64,000 bases of DNA from NCBI GenBank assembly GCA_947493995.1, contig CANLTJ010000001.1, forward strand, positions 248,001 to 312,000, given 5' to 3'. Source of the stretch: an uncultured Arachnia sp. (GTDB lineage Bacteria; Actinomycetota; Actinomycetes; Propionibacteriales; Propionibacteriaceae). This document shows, one piece after another, positions 25,578 through 35,541 of the stretch. Made by a program: the position numbers and the translations under genes. The stretch's first letter is position 1; each line of letters opens with the position of its first letter. Under the pieces are notes generated by a model. That model made no database searches and was not told where the DNA came from. It saw nothing but the letters and a program-made list of their open reading frames with translations.

Positions 25578-27782
25578 TTGAGCACTTCGCGCGGCGAACT
25601 CCACCACGAAATCGCGCTCGAACAGGCACACGTCGACAAGGTCTATGACAATCTGGCCGATGCCACGGCCAGTGCGCGTTCCGCGGCACATCAGGGCCAA
25701 CAGATGTTCCAGACGGACCGGACCAGCTTCCACCGGGAGGAGGACAGCACTGCCCTGTTCGAGCGAGATGCTTTCGCCTACCAGGCAGCCCGACGACTGG
25801 CAGTCCTGGAGGACGAGCACGAGGGTTTGGTCTTCGGGCGCCTCGACATGACCGGCCCGGAGACCCGATACATCGGACGCCTGGGGGTCAGGGACGAGGA
25901 CTACAACCCGCTGGTCATCGACTGGCGGGCCCCCGCCGCCGAGCCGTTCTACCGAGCAACACAGACCGAACCCATGGATGTCATCCGACGTCGGGTGCTG
26001 CAATGCCGCGACGACAAGGTGATCGGCCTCGAGGACGACCTCCTGGACTCCTCGGTGGAGACCGACCTTCCCATTATCGGAGAAGGCGCCCTCATGGCGG
26101 CTCTGACGCGCGCACGCGGCCGGACGATGCGCGACATCGTCTCCACCATCCAGGCGGAGCAGGACGAGGCGATCCGCGCCCCCTATCAAGGGGTGACGAT
26201 CATCGCCGGCGGCCCCGGCACCGGCAAGACCGTCGTCGCGTTGCACCGCGCCGCCTACCTCCTCTACTCCAACCGCGCACGTCTCGAACGCGGAGGCGTG
26301 CTCGTGGTGGGCCCCTCCAATGTCTTCATGAATTACATCGAGCGCGTCCTTCCCAGCCTGGGAGAGGATGCCGTGACGCTGAAGTCCATCGGATCGGTCG
26401 CCAGCGACGTGCTGGGCATGGCGAGCGAACGGATGGACCCACCGACGGCGGCCTCCCTCAAGGGCAGCCTCCGCATGCTGAACGTTCTCCGTCGCCTCAT
26501 TCGTCGTCCCTTCATTGAGGACCCCGAGGCGTTGCGGGTGCGCGTCAGCGTGAAGGGCGAGGTCCTGACGCTCGATGCCGAGGAACTTCACCGCATCCGC
26601 GATTCCGTACTGTCCCATACCAAGCTGAACAAGGGTCGCGAGCAGGCACGCAATCTGGTCATCTCCGCGCTCGCAGCCAAGCTCTCCGACGACGTGGACG
26701 TACCAGCCGAGGAGGTGCCGGACCTGATCGGCGAGCAGGCAACGCTGGCCATGTTCATGAATGCCTGGTGGCCCACGCTCGACGCCCCCCGCGTCCTGGA
26801 ACGCCTCACGGACGCGGACCTCCTCTCAGAGGTGGCTCCCGACTTCACGACTGCGGAGAGGGAAGCCCTCGAGGAGTCCTTCACGTGGCTGCAACGCGGA
26901 AATCACACCGAGATCACCGGCTGGTCAGTGGCAGACATGGCCCTACTAGACGAACTACTGGACATGCTCGGGCCCGCGCCCATCGAACAGGATGCAGACA
27001 TCGATGAACCCGTCTTCATCGATATGGGCGATGTCAACGAGCTGGTGACAACGTCGGACACCCTACGTCGCGACCGTGGCGTGGATCCCGAGGACGACCC
27101 CCAGCGAACCTATGCCCACATCCTCGTGGACGAGGGGCAGGACATCACGCCCATGCAGTGGCGAATGCTGCGTCGGCGTGGCCCACAGTCGTCCTGGACC
27201 ATCGTGGGTGACCCTGCACAGAGTTCCTATCCCAACCAGGAGGAAACGTCGCAGGCCCTCGCCGAACTCGTTGGACGCGCTCCCACACGACGCTTCACAC
27301 TCAGCACCAACTATCGCTCGCCCGCCGAAGTCTTCGACCTGGCGGCCAAGGTGATCACCAAGGTCTATCCGGACGCCGATCTCCCGAAGGCTGTCCGCAC
27401 GACAGGCCTGCAGCCCCGGCTCGAGAGCACGTCGCCCGAGGACGCCAACGAGGCGATCATCCGCGAGGTTCTGGAGCTCGCCGGACAGGTGACCGGCACG
27501 GTGGGCGTCATCTGCCCGCCGTCACGCGTGCAGGCCGTCATGCGGTTGTCCATGCAGGACGAGCGCCTCGCACAGCTGGAGGACAGACTCGTGATCGTCA
27601 CCCCACTGCAGGCCAAGGGCCTGGAGTACGACGGCGTCCTCGTGGTCTCCCCCGACGAGATCGTGGCGGAAACCCCGGCCGGCGAGCGGGTGCTTTACGT
27701 GGCACTCACGCGAGCGACGCAGCGGATGACGACGCTTGATGTGACCGATTCCACGGCAGCTTGGAGATCACTTCTGACGTAG
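25578..27782 (+). CDS. helD: HelD-type UvrD/Rep superfamily helicase (RNA polymerase-associated)
   Basis: 734-residue superfamily 1 ATPase. A charged N-terminal coiled-coil arm (residues 1-60) precedes Walker A G211-G-P-G-T-G-K-T218. Later motifs are VDEGQDITPMQW (motif II), GDPAQSSYPNQ (III), LSTNYRSPAEV (IV) and LYVALTRAT (VI). HelD proteins remove stalled RNA polymerase from DNA and in actinobacteria can contribute to rifampicin tolerance. The TTG at 25578 has GAGGT upstream. No ATG or GTG is better placed, and the family N-terminus begins here. The last 77 bp overlap metF on the other strand. Confidence 0.88.
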   Translation: MSTSRGELHHEIALEQAHVDKVYDNLADATASARSAAHQGQQMFQTDRTSFHREEDSTALFERDAFAYQAARRLAVLEDEHEGLVFGRLDMTGPETRYIGRLGVRDEDYNPLVIDWRAPAAEPFYRATQTEPMDVIRRRVLQCRDDKVIGLEDDLLDSSVETDLPIIGEGALMAALTRARGRTMRDIVSTIQAEQDEAIRAPYQGVTIIAGGPGTGKTVVALHRAAYLLYSNRARLERGGVLVVGPSNVFMNYIERVLPSLGEDAVTLKSIGSVASDVLGMASERMDPPTAASLKGSLRMLNVLRRLIRRPFIEDPEALRVRVSVKGEVLTLDAEELHRIRDSVLSHTKLNKGREQARNLVISALAAKLSDDVDVPAEEVPDLIGEQATLAMFMNAWWPTLDAPRVLERLTDADLLSEVAPDFTTAEREALEESFTWLQRGNHTEITGWSVADMALLDELLDMLGPAPIEQDADIDEPVFIDMGDVNELVTTSDTLRRDRGVDPEDDPQRTYAHILVDEGQDITPMQWRMLRRRGPQSSWTIVGDPAQSSYPNQEETSQALAELVGRAPTRRFTLSTNYRSPAEVFDLAAKVITKVYPDADLPKAVRTTGLQPRLESTSPEDANEAIIREVLELAGQVTGTVGVICPPSRVQAVMRLSMQDERLAQLEDRLVIVTPLQAKGLEYDGVLVVSPDEIVAETPAGERVLYVALTRATQRMTTLDVTDSTAAWRSLLT

Positions 27783-28635
27783 CCTGCCAGCGGTTCTGGG
27801 TGAAGAATTGCAGCCCGGGAGCACCGGCCTCGAGCAGCTCGTGGCACATCCTCACCGCCCGTTCCAGCCCGATCCGTCGCACCTCGGCGGGGTCCCCGGC
27901 TGCGCGCAGCTGAGCGACGAAGTCCGGTGGAAGCTCACAGTCCGCCAAGGACGCGAAACGTTCGATCTGCGTGATGACCGTCAACGGCATGATGCCCGGA
28001 ATGATGGGGATGTCGGATCCGCGCGCCCGTACGCGTTCGACGAGTTCGACCCACCTGGCGGATTCGAAGAAGAGCTGGGTGATGGCAAACTCAGCGCCCG
28101 CTCTGGCCTTCTCCACGACGATCCGGGCATCCAGCTGGGGATCATTGTCCGGCTGGTGCACGTTGGGAAAGGCTGCGACGCCCACGCAGAAGTCTCCCCT
28201 CTCGCGGATGAACTCCACCAGTTCAGTCGCCGTGCCCAGGCCGTCGGGATGTTGTTGCCACGGTTGCGTGGGGCCTCCGGGCATGTCACCCCGGATGGCC
28301 AGCACGTTCATGACGCCGGAGCTCCGGTACGCTTCCAACGCCTCAGTGGTGTCCTGCCGTGACTGGGACACACAGGTGAGGTGCCCCACCGTCGGGACGC
28401 CACGACGTGCCAGCGTCCGGGTGGCTCCAATCGTGCGCTCCCGCGTGGAGCCCGTCGCACCGTAGGTCACTGACACGAAGTCGGGCGCGAACCGTTCCAG
28501 CTTCTCGACGGCGTTCAGGAAACGAGGCTCCTCCTCCGCGCTGCGGGGCGGGAAGAACTCGTAGGAGAGCAACGGTTCAATGGCTGTCTCCAGCAGATCA
28601 GCGATCGATGCGTGGGGCACAGACACGTCGTACAT
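27706..28635 (-). CDS. metF: 5,10-methylenetetrahydrofolate reductase
   Basis: FAD-dependent reductase producing 5-methyl-THF for methionine synthesis, 309 residues. Family blocks are visible: LLSYEFFPPRSAEEE (catalytic Glu region), FVSVTYGATGSTRERT, NVLAIRGDMP and EFAITQLFFE. It may correspond to the MetF-like gene near idsA in mycobacteria. The ATG at 28635 lies 7 nt after a -10-like TATCCT (28648-28643), consistent with a leaderless mRNA. The stop lies inside the helD coding region, giving a 77-bp convergent overlap. Confidence 0.92.
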   Translation of the reverse strand: MYDVSVPHASIADLLETAIEPLLSYEFFPPRSAEEEPRFLNAVEKLERFAPDFVSVTYGATGSTRERTIGATRTLARRGVPTVGHLTCVSQSRQDTTEALEAYRSSGVMNVLAIRGDMPGGPTQPWQQHPDGLGTATELVEFIRERGDFCVGVAAFPNVHQPDNDPQLDARIVVEKARAGAEFAITQLFFESARWVELVERVRARGSDIPIIPGIMPLTVITQIERFASLADCELPPDFVAQLRAAGDPAEVRRIGLERAVRMCHELLEAGAPGLQFFTQNRWQATSEVISKLPWNRSHQASSSAASLA

Positions 28636-28642
28636 GGCCCCA

Positions 28643-28675
28643 AGGATAGGCAACGTCCAGGTGGTCACATAAGCT
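28643..28675. promoter_or_regulatory. Divergent -10 elements for metF and the polyprenyl synthase gene
   Basis: TATCCT on the minus strand (28648-28643) lies 7 nt before the metF ATG. TAAGCT on the plus strand (28670-28675) lies 7 nt before the synthase GTG. Both have the spacing of leaderless promoters. Only 47 bp separate the two start codons, so their -35 regions overlap. Confidence 0.55.
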
Positions 28676-28682
28676 CGCATTC

Positions 28683-29780
28683 GTGTATGAAACGCCGGAT
28701 CCACACCATCCGCTCGGATCGACTCTGCTCGGGGCCTTCTCCAGCGAGCTCTCGCGCTTCCTGGATTCCCAGGAGGAGTTGACGTCCACTGTCGTCAGCG
28801 GTGAAATGCTCGATCTGGCCCGCAGATTCACCGACGGCGGCAAGCGGCTACGCCCTGCGTTCTGCTACTGGGGGCATGTGGCCGCCGATGGCCACCCCAC
28901 TGACCCAAGGGCTCTGTTGCGGGCGGCGGCCTCGCTGGATCTGTTGCATGTGTCCGCGCTCGTGCACGATGACATCATCGACGCCTCCGACACCCGTCGT
29001 GGCATACCCTCGGCACATCGGCAGTTCGCGAACCACCACCGCGCCATGGAAGGACGCGGTCACGGCGCTTCCTTCGGCACGGCCGCCGCGATCCTGCTGG
29101 GAGACCTGTTGCTCATGTGGAGCGTCGAGCTCTTCGAGGAGAGCAGGCTGTCCCCCGAGCGCATGACACGGGCACGAGCCCTGCTCGCCGGCATGCGCAC
29201 CGAGGTGGTGTGCGGCCAGTACCTGGATGTCGGCGCCTCCTTCGGCGTGACACCGGCCGACTCCATTTCCGCCGAGCTCCGCGTGGCCAACCGCATCCTG
29301 GAGTACAAGACGGCTCGATACTCCGTCGTGCGCCCACTGCTGGTGGGCGCGGCGCTCGGCGGCGGCAGTGCGACGCTGGAAACCGCCCTGGCGCGCGTCG
29401 GCTCGCTCGTAGGGCGTGCCTTCCAGATGCGCGACGACGTCCTCGGAGTCTTCGGGGACCCGTCGGTCACCGGCAAACCGGCCGGGGACGACTTGCGGGA
29501 GGGCAAGCGCACCGTGCTGGTGCTGACCGCCCTCGAGCGCGCCAACTCATCCCAGCGCAACACCCTGGAGGCCCTCCTCGGCAACGCGAACATCACTGAG
29601 GCACAACTTCGCAACGGGCGGGCAATCATCACGTCGACCGGCGCGCTCGAGGAGGCCGAGAAGCTGATCGTCGACGACACCGCCACGGCGGTCGAGCTGC
29701 TGCACGATACCGACATGACCGAGGATGGACGCACCGCGCTGGTTCGGCTGGCCGAGTTGAGCGCGCAACGCGACCACTGA
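28683..29780 (+). CDS. idsA: Polyprenyl diphosphate synthase (geranylgeranyl diphosphate synthase type)
   Basis: Trans-prenyltransferase that extends allylic diphosphates with IPP, 365 residues. First Asp-rich motif D96-D97-I-I-D100 and second D251-D252-V-L-G-V-F-G-D259 are intact, as are GGKRLRP and the GQYLD region. The product chain length cannot be fixed from sequence alone, and GGPP is the usual assignment for this actinobacterial group. The GTG at 28683 lies 7 nt after TAAGCT. The gene order synthase-PASTA kinase-DAHP synthase is shared with mycobacteria and corynebacteria. Confidence 0.9.
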   Translation: MYETPDPHHPLGSTLLGAFSSELSRFLDSQEELTSTVVSGEMLDLARRFTDGGKRLRPAFCYWGHVAADGHPTDPRALLRAAASLDLLHVSALVHDDIIDASDTRRGIPSAHRQFANHHRAMEGRGHGASFGTAAAILLGDLLLMWSVELFEESRLSPERMTRARALLAGMRTEVVCGQYLDVGASFGVTPADSISAELRVANRILEYKTARYSVVRPLLVGAALGGGSATLETALARVGSLVGRAFQMRDDVLGVFGDPSVTGKPAGDDLREGKRTVLVLTALERANSSQRNTLEALLGNANITEAQLRNGRAIITSTGALEEAEKLIVDDTATAVELLHDTDMTEDGRTALVRLAELSAQRDH

Positions 29781-29901
29781 CGAACAAGCGGGACACGCCG
29801 GGCGTGCCGATTCCGAAACTGTCAGCCACCCGACTTACAATGCACCCAGGGCTGGTCCGGTCCGACGTCCGCCCCAGAGGTGTTTTGGAGATATTGCGTT
29901 C

Positions 29902-32025
29902 ATGAGCAGCACTTACGACCCGATGGTCGGCCATGTGCTGGACGACCGCTATGAAATTCTGGCGAAGCTTGCACGCGGCGGAATGGCGACGGTGTACCGT
30001 GCCCGGGACCTGCGCCTCATGCGCACGATCGCCGTCAAGATCATGAGGCGCGATCTCGGCGAGGACGATGATTTCGCCGCCAAGTTCGATCATGAGGCTC
30101 GATCCGCGGCTGCGCTGAATCATCCGGCCGTCGTCGGGGTCTTCGACCAGGGAACGGCGCAGGGACAGCCCTACATCGTCATGGAGTTCGTGGAGGGTGA
30201 GACCCTGCGTCGCCGGATCAGCCGCGAGGCGCCGCTGAGACCCGAGGAGGCTCTCGAGCTCCTGGACCCGGTGGTGGCGGCTCTGTCCGCCGCCCACGAG
30301 GGCGGCCTGGTGCACCGCGACATCAAGCCCGAGAATGTGCTGATCTCCACCCGCGGCCAGGTGAAGGTGGCCGATTTCGGTCTCGCGCGGGTCATGACCT
30401 CACCGCAGATGACCGCTACCGGTGTTCTGGTGGGAACGGCCAGCTATCTTCCGCCCGAACTCGTGACGCATTCCCGGCCGGACTCCCGCAGCGACGTCTA
30501 CTCGGCCGGCGTTGTCCTCTTCGAGATGCTGACCGGCAAGAAGCCCCACACCGGGGAGAACAACTACCAGATCGCCTACGCCCACGTGAACGTCGACATC
30601 GAGAAGCCGTCCAAGGCTCTCCGGGCGTCCGCGCACCACGACTGGCGCATCCCGGACTATCTCGATGCCTTCGTGGAGGCATGCACCGCGCGCTCTCCTG
30701 ACTCGCGCCCCTTCAATGGGCGCGTCATGCTGGAGCAGCTGCGGGAAGTGCGCCTCGAGCTGGCCGCAACCGGTGGGCGCGACAATGCCAAACTCGCCGC
30801 CCGTATCCGTCCCGCGCCCTCACCGCCCGGGGACCTGACCCAACCCATTCAGCCCCGCCCGGTGACACGCCCCCGGCCCGTGCCCGCTGCCGCCGCCATG
30901 GCTGGCCACACCTCGCAGGCATCGGTGACGCAGATGGAAGCCCCCGAGGAGCCGGACTGGGATTCGTTTCCTGCATGGCGGCCCACGTCGCCACGCTCCC
31001 CGCTCAGCCCGTCAAGCACCCCTCCTCGTTCCCATCCCATCCACCACACCTTTGAGGACTCCGGACGTCAGCCGCGCATGCAACGCACACCCGTCTTCCC
31101 CAACCTGCAGATCTCTCAGGATCCGGTGCACCGCCGTCGCCGGGGCATGCTGCTGGTGCTACTCGTCCTGCTTGCCACCGCTGTCGCCTCGTTCGGGTCG
31201 TGGTGGTTCGCGGAGGGCCGTTTCACCACCACCCCGGAACTCGTGCAGACCACGCAGGCGGTAGCTGAACAGAGAGCGGAAGCCAACGGCGTGCACATCG
31301 ACGCGAGCCGCACGGCACATTCTGAGGAGGTGGCCGCGGGTCTGGTGATCTCCTCCGATCCACTGGAGGGCACGCGTGTTCCGAGGGGCGAGGAGGTGCA
31401 ACTGGTGATCTCCCTCGGGCCCGAACGCTTCACCATGCCCGAGGTGGTTGGCAGCCCGATCGACGAGGCCGAGGCCGCACTGGCATCGGTCAATCTGGTC
31501 GTCGGCGAGCTCACGCAGTCGTGGTCGGAAGAAGTCCCCAGTGGCGCTGTGATGTCGGTCTCCGAAGCTCCGGGCTCGCAGCTGAAGAGGGACACTCCCG
31601 TTGACCTGACGGTCTCCAAAGGCCCTGAACCCATCGCCATTCCCGACTTCGTGGGCGACGGAACCCCGGCCGCCAGCGCCATCGAGCAGCTGGAGGCGGC
31701 AGGCTTTGTCGTGGAGACCACCCAGGAGAACTCCGCGACGGTACCCAAGGGACAGGTGGTTTCCCAGACTCCCGGTCCGGGCAACGGCAAGAGGGGTGAC
31801 ACCGTCAGCATCATCGAGTCACTCGGTCCGGTGATGGTGGAGATCCCGGACGTCCGCTACGAGAGCCTGGAGGACGCGACGCGGATGCTGGAGAGCGTCG
31901 GAGTGGAGGTGGAGGTCGAGTACGTGACAGATTTTCCACTCTCCCTGAAGATCGCTTCCGGCACGGAGCCCGGACGGGGAACGAACGTCGCCGAGGGCAG
32001 CACGGTTGTCCTGCTCATCGCCTGA
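29902..32025 (+). CDS. pknL: Serine/threonine protein kinase with four PASTA domains (PknL type)
   Basis: 707-residue transmembrane receptor kinase. Kinase landmarks are the Gly loop ARGGMA, K46 (AVKI), H138-R-D140 (VHRDIKPEN), D158-F-G160 and SYLPPE. A Pro-rich juxtamembrane region is followed by one membrane helix (about 416-434) and four extracellular PASTA units starting near RFTTTPELV, TMPEVVGSP, AIPDFVGDG and EIPDVRYES. PASTA domains bind peptidoglycan fragments or lipid II, so the kinase probably couples wall state to growth. Its position beside idsA and aroG matches pknL of corynebacteria. A possible -10 TACAAT lies about 65 bp upstream. Confidence 0.92.
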   Translation: MSSTYDPMVGHVLDDRYEILAKLARGGMATVYRARDLRLMRTIAVKIMRRDLGEDDDFAAKFDHEARSAAALNHPAVVGVFDQGTAQGQPYIVMEFVEGETLRRRISREAPLRPEEALELLDPVVAALSAAHEGGLVHRDIKPENVLISTRGQVKVADFGLARVMTSPQMTATGVLVGTASYLPPELVTHSRPDSRSDVYSAGVVLFEMLTGKKPHTGENNYQIAYAHVNVDIEKPSKALRASAHHDWRIPDYLDAFVEACTARSPDSRPFNGRVMLEQLREVRLELAATGGRDNAKLAARIRPAPSPPGDLTQPIQPRPVTRPRPVPAAAAMAGHTSQASVTQMEAPEEPDWDSFPAWRPTSPRSPLSPSSTPPRSHPIHHTFEDSGRQPRMQRTPVFPNLQISQDPVHRRRRGMLLVLLVLLATAVASFGSWWFAEGRFTTTPELVQTTQAVAEQRAEANGVHIDASRTAHSEEVAAGLVISSDPLEGTRVPRGEEVQLVISLGPERFTMPEVVGSPIDEAEAALASVNLVVGELTQSWSEEVPSGAVMSVSEAPGSQLKRDTPVDLTVSKGPEPIAIPDFVGDGTPAASAIEQLEAAGFVVETTQENSATVPKGQVVSQTPGPGNGKRGDTVSIIESLGPVMVEIPDVRYESLEDATRMLESVGVEVEVEYVTDFPLSLKIASGTEPGRGTNVAEGSTVVLLIA

Positions 32026-32055
32026 GCATTGCCGACGGGCACTAGGCTCTCGCCT

Positions 32056-32976
32056 GTGCAGATGAACCGGACGGCGCTGGCTTTTGCCGCCCTGTTGTTG
32101 GCGGCGATGGCCTGGGGTTCCACGGTCGTGGTGGCCAAAAGCGCTTTCGAATCGATCTCCGCGATCAATCTGCTCGTGGTACGACTCGTGCTGACGGGTG
32201 TGGTGCTGGGTGCCGTCTTTGCCACCCGGCTCCCGATGTCGCGCGGGACCGCGCTGCGCGGAGCCGTGCTCGGGGCACTGTTCACGCTCGGTATCGGCAG
32301 CCAGATCATCGGCCTCCAGTACACCCCACCCTCCCTGTCAGGGTTCGTGACCGCCAGCTACGTGGTCTTCACCGCCGTCATCTCCGCAGTGCTGCTCCGT
32401 CAGCGCCAGCCCTCCCGAACGTGGGTGGCGGTGGGGCTCACCATCGTCGGCATCATGGTGCTGGCCAGCGGCGCCAGCACAGGAGAAGCAGGGTTCGGGT
32501 TCGGAGCCGCCCTGACCCTGTTCGGAGCCCTAATGTTCGCATTTCACATCGTGCTCCTGGGCCGCTGGGTGGGGCCTGGCAACGTCCAGCAGCTCACGGT
32601 CATGCAAGCGCTCGTCGGTGCCATCGTTTCCCTGCTCGTGGTGCCGTTCACCAGTTTCGAGCTACCCCGCGACCCTGTCCTGTGGGGGCAGCTGTTGTAC
32701 TTGGGCATTTTCTGTGGCGCCATGGCGCTGTTCCTGCAGAGTTGGGCCCAGAGCCATGTTGCGGCGACCCCCAGCGCAGTGATCATGTGCACCGAACCCG
32801 TCTGGTCCGTCATCTTCGCCGTCGCTTTCGGCTTGGAAAGCATGACCGCAGCGATTCTCATCGGCGGTTCCATGGTGGTCTTCGCGCTCCTCCTCACGGT
32901 GTGGCCGCGCAGGCGTGCACGCTTCGTCGACGCGCTCGTCGATGAGCTGCGAAGACGACGCGGCCGCACGTCCTGA
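32056..32976 (+). CDS. EamA/DMT-superfamily transporter
   Basis: 306 residues with about ten hydrophobic segments in two repeated halves, typical of the drug/metabolite transporter superfamily. The first EamA half begins AMAWGSTVVVAKSA and the second contains MCTEPVWSVIFAVAFGLE. The substrate is unknown. The GTG at 32056 sits 7 nt after TAGGCT (32043-32048), which suggests a leaderless start inside the short gap after the kinase. A TTG at 32029 is an upstream alternative with no support. Confidence 0.85.
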   Translation: MQMNRTALAFAALLLAAMAWGSTVVVAKSAFESISAINLLVVRLVLTGVVLGAVFATRLPMSRGTALRGAVLGALFTLGIGSQIIGLQYTPPSLSGFVTASYVVFTAVISAVLLRQRQPSRTWVAVGLTIVGIMVLASGASTGEAGFGFGAALTLFGALMFAFHIVLLGRWVGPGNVQQLTVMQALVGAIVSLLVVPFTSFELPRDPVLWGQLLYLGIFCGAMALFLQSWAQSHVAATPSAVIMCTEPVWSVIFAVAFGLESMTAAILIGGSMVVFALLLTVWPRRRARFVDALVDELRRRRGRTS

Positions 32977-33010
32977 AGTTCCGCGGTTGAACCAATCCAA
33001 AGATCACGCC

Positions 33011-34054
33011 CTAGGCCGTCTGCGCCAGTACTCTGCCCACGGTGTCACCCGCCGCGGTGCACTCATCCGCAGTCACGTCGAGGTGCGTCACCGCGCGCAG
33101 CAGGCGGGGACCCAGAACGCTGAGACGGACGCCGCGTTCCTCAATCCGCGCCGCGACTGCCCGGGCATTGGGCACCTGCAGCAACACCACGTTCGTTTCG
33201 ACGGATCCGGGATCGACAGCCGACGAAGCTTGCTGCGCGACGGCGTGGGCGAAAGCGCGCGCTGCAGCATGGTCATCGGCGACGCGCGGCAGGTTGTGCT
33301 CCAGAGCCCACAGGCCTGCAGCTGCGAGGACGCCCGCCTGCCGCCACCCGCCACCGAGCCGCTTGCGCTGGACTCTCGCCCGCGCCATGTCCGATGCGGA
33401 ACCGGCCAGCACGCTGCCGACGGGTGCTCCCAGACCCTTGGAGAGACAGAGGCTGACAGTGTCGAAGAGCTGACCGTACTCCGCCAGGCCGCGGCCCGTG
33501 GCCGCAGCAGCGTTGGCCAGGCGTGCGCCGTCGAGGTGGCGGGCGATGCGGAGCCCGCCCAATTCCTGGCTGAGCCGGGACACTTCTCCGAAGTCCTGCA
33601 CCGTCCCACCGCCGAAGTTGCTGGTGTCCTCCACCTCCACCGCCGCCGTCTCCACCAGGTAGGGGCCGCAGTCGATGGCCAGCATGCCGAGTACGTCGTC
33701 GGCCACGAGTTTCCCCCGGTCCGACGTCCACGTCCGCATCGTCACGCCGTGCAGGGCGCCGTGGGCACCCATCTCTGCGCGGGCGATGTGGGCCACTGCA
33801 TCGCAGAGCACCTCACCACCGGGCGGCACATGGAGCCAGATCCCCAGCAGGTTCGCCATGGAGCCGGTGACGCAGAAGAGTGCGGCCTCGTGGCCGAGAA
33901 GTTCTGCGGCCCGCCGCTCCAGTGCATCGACGGTGGGGTCCTCACCGTAGACGTCGTCGCCCACGGGTGCCGCCATCATCGCCTCGAGCATCCCAGCCGA
34001 TGGCTGGGTGAGGGTGTCGCTGCGTAGATCAATCACGGACGTGGTGCCGCTCAC
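33011..34054 (-). CDS. Low-specificity L-threonine aldolase (PLP-dependent)
   Basis: 347-residue fold-type I PLP enzyme that cleaves L-threonine or allo-threonine to glycine and acetaldehyde. Family blocks are IDLRSDTLTQPS at the N-terminus, GDDVYGEDPTV, HLDGARLANA and the PLP lysine K206 in CLSKGLGAPVGS. The GTG at 34054 lies 13 bp after the DAHP synthase stop, so the two genes are probably co-transcribed. The ribosome site is weak. Confidence 0.9.
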   Translation of the reverse strand: MSGTTSVIDLRSDTLTQPSAGMLEAMMAAPVGDDVYGEDPTVDALERRAAELLGHEAALFCVTGSMANLLGIWLHVPPGGEVLCDAVAHIARAEMGAHGALHGVTMRTWTSDRGKLVADDVLGMLAIDCGPYLVETAAVEVEDTSNFGGGTVQDFGEVSRLSQELGGLRIARHLDGARLANAAAATGRGLAEYGQLFDTVSLCLSKGLGAPVGSVLAGSASDMARARVQRKRLGGGWRQAGVLAAAGLWALEHNLPRVADDHAAARAFAHAVAQQASSAVDPGSVETNVVLLQVPNARAVAARIEERGVRLSVLGPRLLRAVTHLDVTADECTAAGDTVGRVLAQTA

Positions 34055-34067
34055 GAGACGTGCTCGC

Positions 34068-35453
34068 TCACAGGTCCCGCGCGCTGAACGCCTGCACAGG
34101 GTTCTCGCGGGTGTCGCGTCCCTGTCGAAGCCTCGCGGCGACGGTGAAGGCCAGCTCCAAGGACTGGTTCCGGTTCAGTCGCGGATCACAGACGGTCTCG
34201 TACCTGCTGCTCAGATCCTCCTCCGAGAGCTGGTGCACTCCGCCCACACACTCGGTGACATCGTCGCCGGTCAGCTCCACGTGGACGCCGCCCGGCCACG
34301 TGCCCAACGCGTCATGGACGTCGAAGAAACCGTTGACCTCCTCCACCACGTCCATGAAAGCGCGGGTCTTGTAGCCGTTGGCGCTCTCGAAGGTATTGCC
34401 GTGCATGGGGTCGCACACCCACGCGACCTTGCGACCGGTGGCCTCGACGGCCTCGATGACGGGGGGCAGCACGTCGCGTACCTTTGACGCTCCCATCCGG
34501 GTGATGAAAGTGATGCGGCCCGGGATGTGGTCCGGGTCCAGCCGGTCCGCGAGTGCGAGGGCGTCGGCGGGTGTGGTGCTGGGACCCAGCTTGATGCCCA
34601 GCGGATTCTGGACCCGACGCAGGAGTTCGACGTGCGCGCCGTCCAGCTGCCGTGTGCGTTCCCCGATCCACAGCATGTGGCCCGAGACACCATAGAGCTG
34701 CTGGGAGCGGGAATCGACGCGGGTGAGCGCCCGCTCGTACTCGAGCAGAAGCGCCTCGTGGCTGGCGTAGAAGTCGATGGTGGACAGCGCGCGGTCATCC
34801 ACGCCACACGCCACCATGAATGCCAGCGCACGATCTATCTCGCTCGCCAACTCCTCATACTCGGTTTCCACCTGGGAGTTGCCAACGAAGTCGCGGTTCC
34901 AGGTGTGGACTCCCCGCAGATCAGCGAAACCGCCCTTGACGAAGGCACGCACGAGGTTCAGCGTGGCCGCCGAGGCGTTGTACATGCGGATGAGGCGTTC
35001 GGGATCGTGAACCCGTGACTCCTCGGTGAACTCGAAACCGTTGATGGCATCACCCCGGTACGACGGGTACGTCACGTCCCCGCGCGTCTCGTTGCCGTTG
35101 CTGCGGGGCTTGGCGTACTGGCCGGCGATCCGTCCCACCTTCACCACAGGTACTTGGGCTGCATAGGTCATCACCACGGCCATCGAGAGCTGAACGAGAA
35201 GCTTCGCCTTGATGTTGTCAGCCGTCACGGCGTCGAAGGACTCGGCGCAGTCACCACCCTGCAGCAGAAAGGCACGCCCCTGCGCCACGTCAGCCATCTT
35301 GAGCCGTAGGTCATCGCACTCGCCGGCGAACACCAGAGGAGGCAGAGCTTCCATGGTGTTGATCGCTCGGTCCAGCGCAACGGCGTCCGGGTAGGACGGC
35401 TGTTGGACCTGCGGCAGGGCGCGCAGTTCTTCCCGGGACATGATGGGTGACAT
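34068..35453 (-). CDS. aroG: 3-deoxy-7-phosphoheptulonate (DAHP) synthase, class II
   Basis: First enzyme of the shikimate pathway, condensing PEP and erythrose 4-phosphate, 461 residues. This is the class II (plant/actinobacterial) type, with blocks LQGGDCAESF, VKVGRIAGQYAKPRS, DPERLIRMYNAS, KLGPSTTP and WVCDPMHGNT. The ATG at 35453 sits 7 nt after TAGCCT (35466-35461), suggesting a leaderless mRNA. A second ATG 12 nt in is an alternative. In mycobacteria this enzyme is allosterically controlled by aromatic amino acids and chorismate mutase, but I see no leader peptide here. Confidence 0.95.
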   Translation of the reverse strand: MSPIMSREELRALPQVQQPSYPDAVALDRAINTMEALPPLVFAGECDDLRLKMADVAQGRAFLLQGGDCAESFDAVTADNIKAKLLVQLSMAVVMTYAAQVPVVKVGRIAGQYAKPRSNGNETRGDVTYPSYRGDAINGFEFTEESRVHDPERLIRMYNASAATLNLVRAFVKGGFADLRGVHTWNRDFVGNSQVETEYEELASEIDRALAFMVACGVDDRALSTIDFYASHEALLLEYERALTRVDSRSQQLYGVSGHMLWIGERTRQLDGAHVELLRRVQNPLGIKLGPSTTPADALALADRLDPDHIPGRITFITRMGASKVRDVLPPVIEAVEATGRKVAWVCDPMHGNTFESANGYKTRAFMDVVEEVNGFFDVHDALGTWPGGVHVELTGDDVTECVGGVHQLSEEDLSSRYETVCDPRLNRNQSLELAFTVAARLRQGRDTRENPVQAFSARDL

Positions 35454-35541
35454 GGCGTTCAGGCTACCGCACTGCCACGAGGCAGCCCCCACTCGTGCAG
35501 GTCGTGGATATCGTGCCCAGCTGGCGGCTGTTCCCTCTTCC

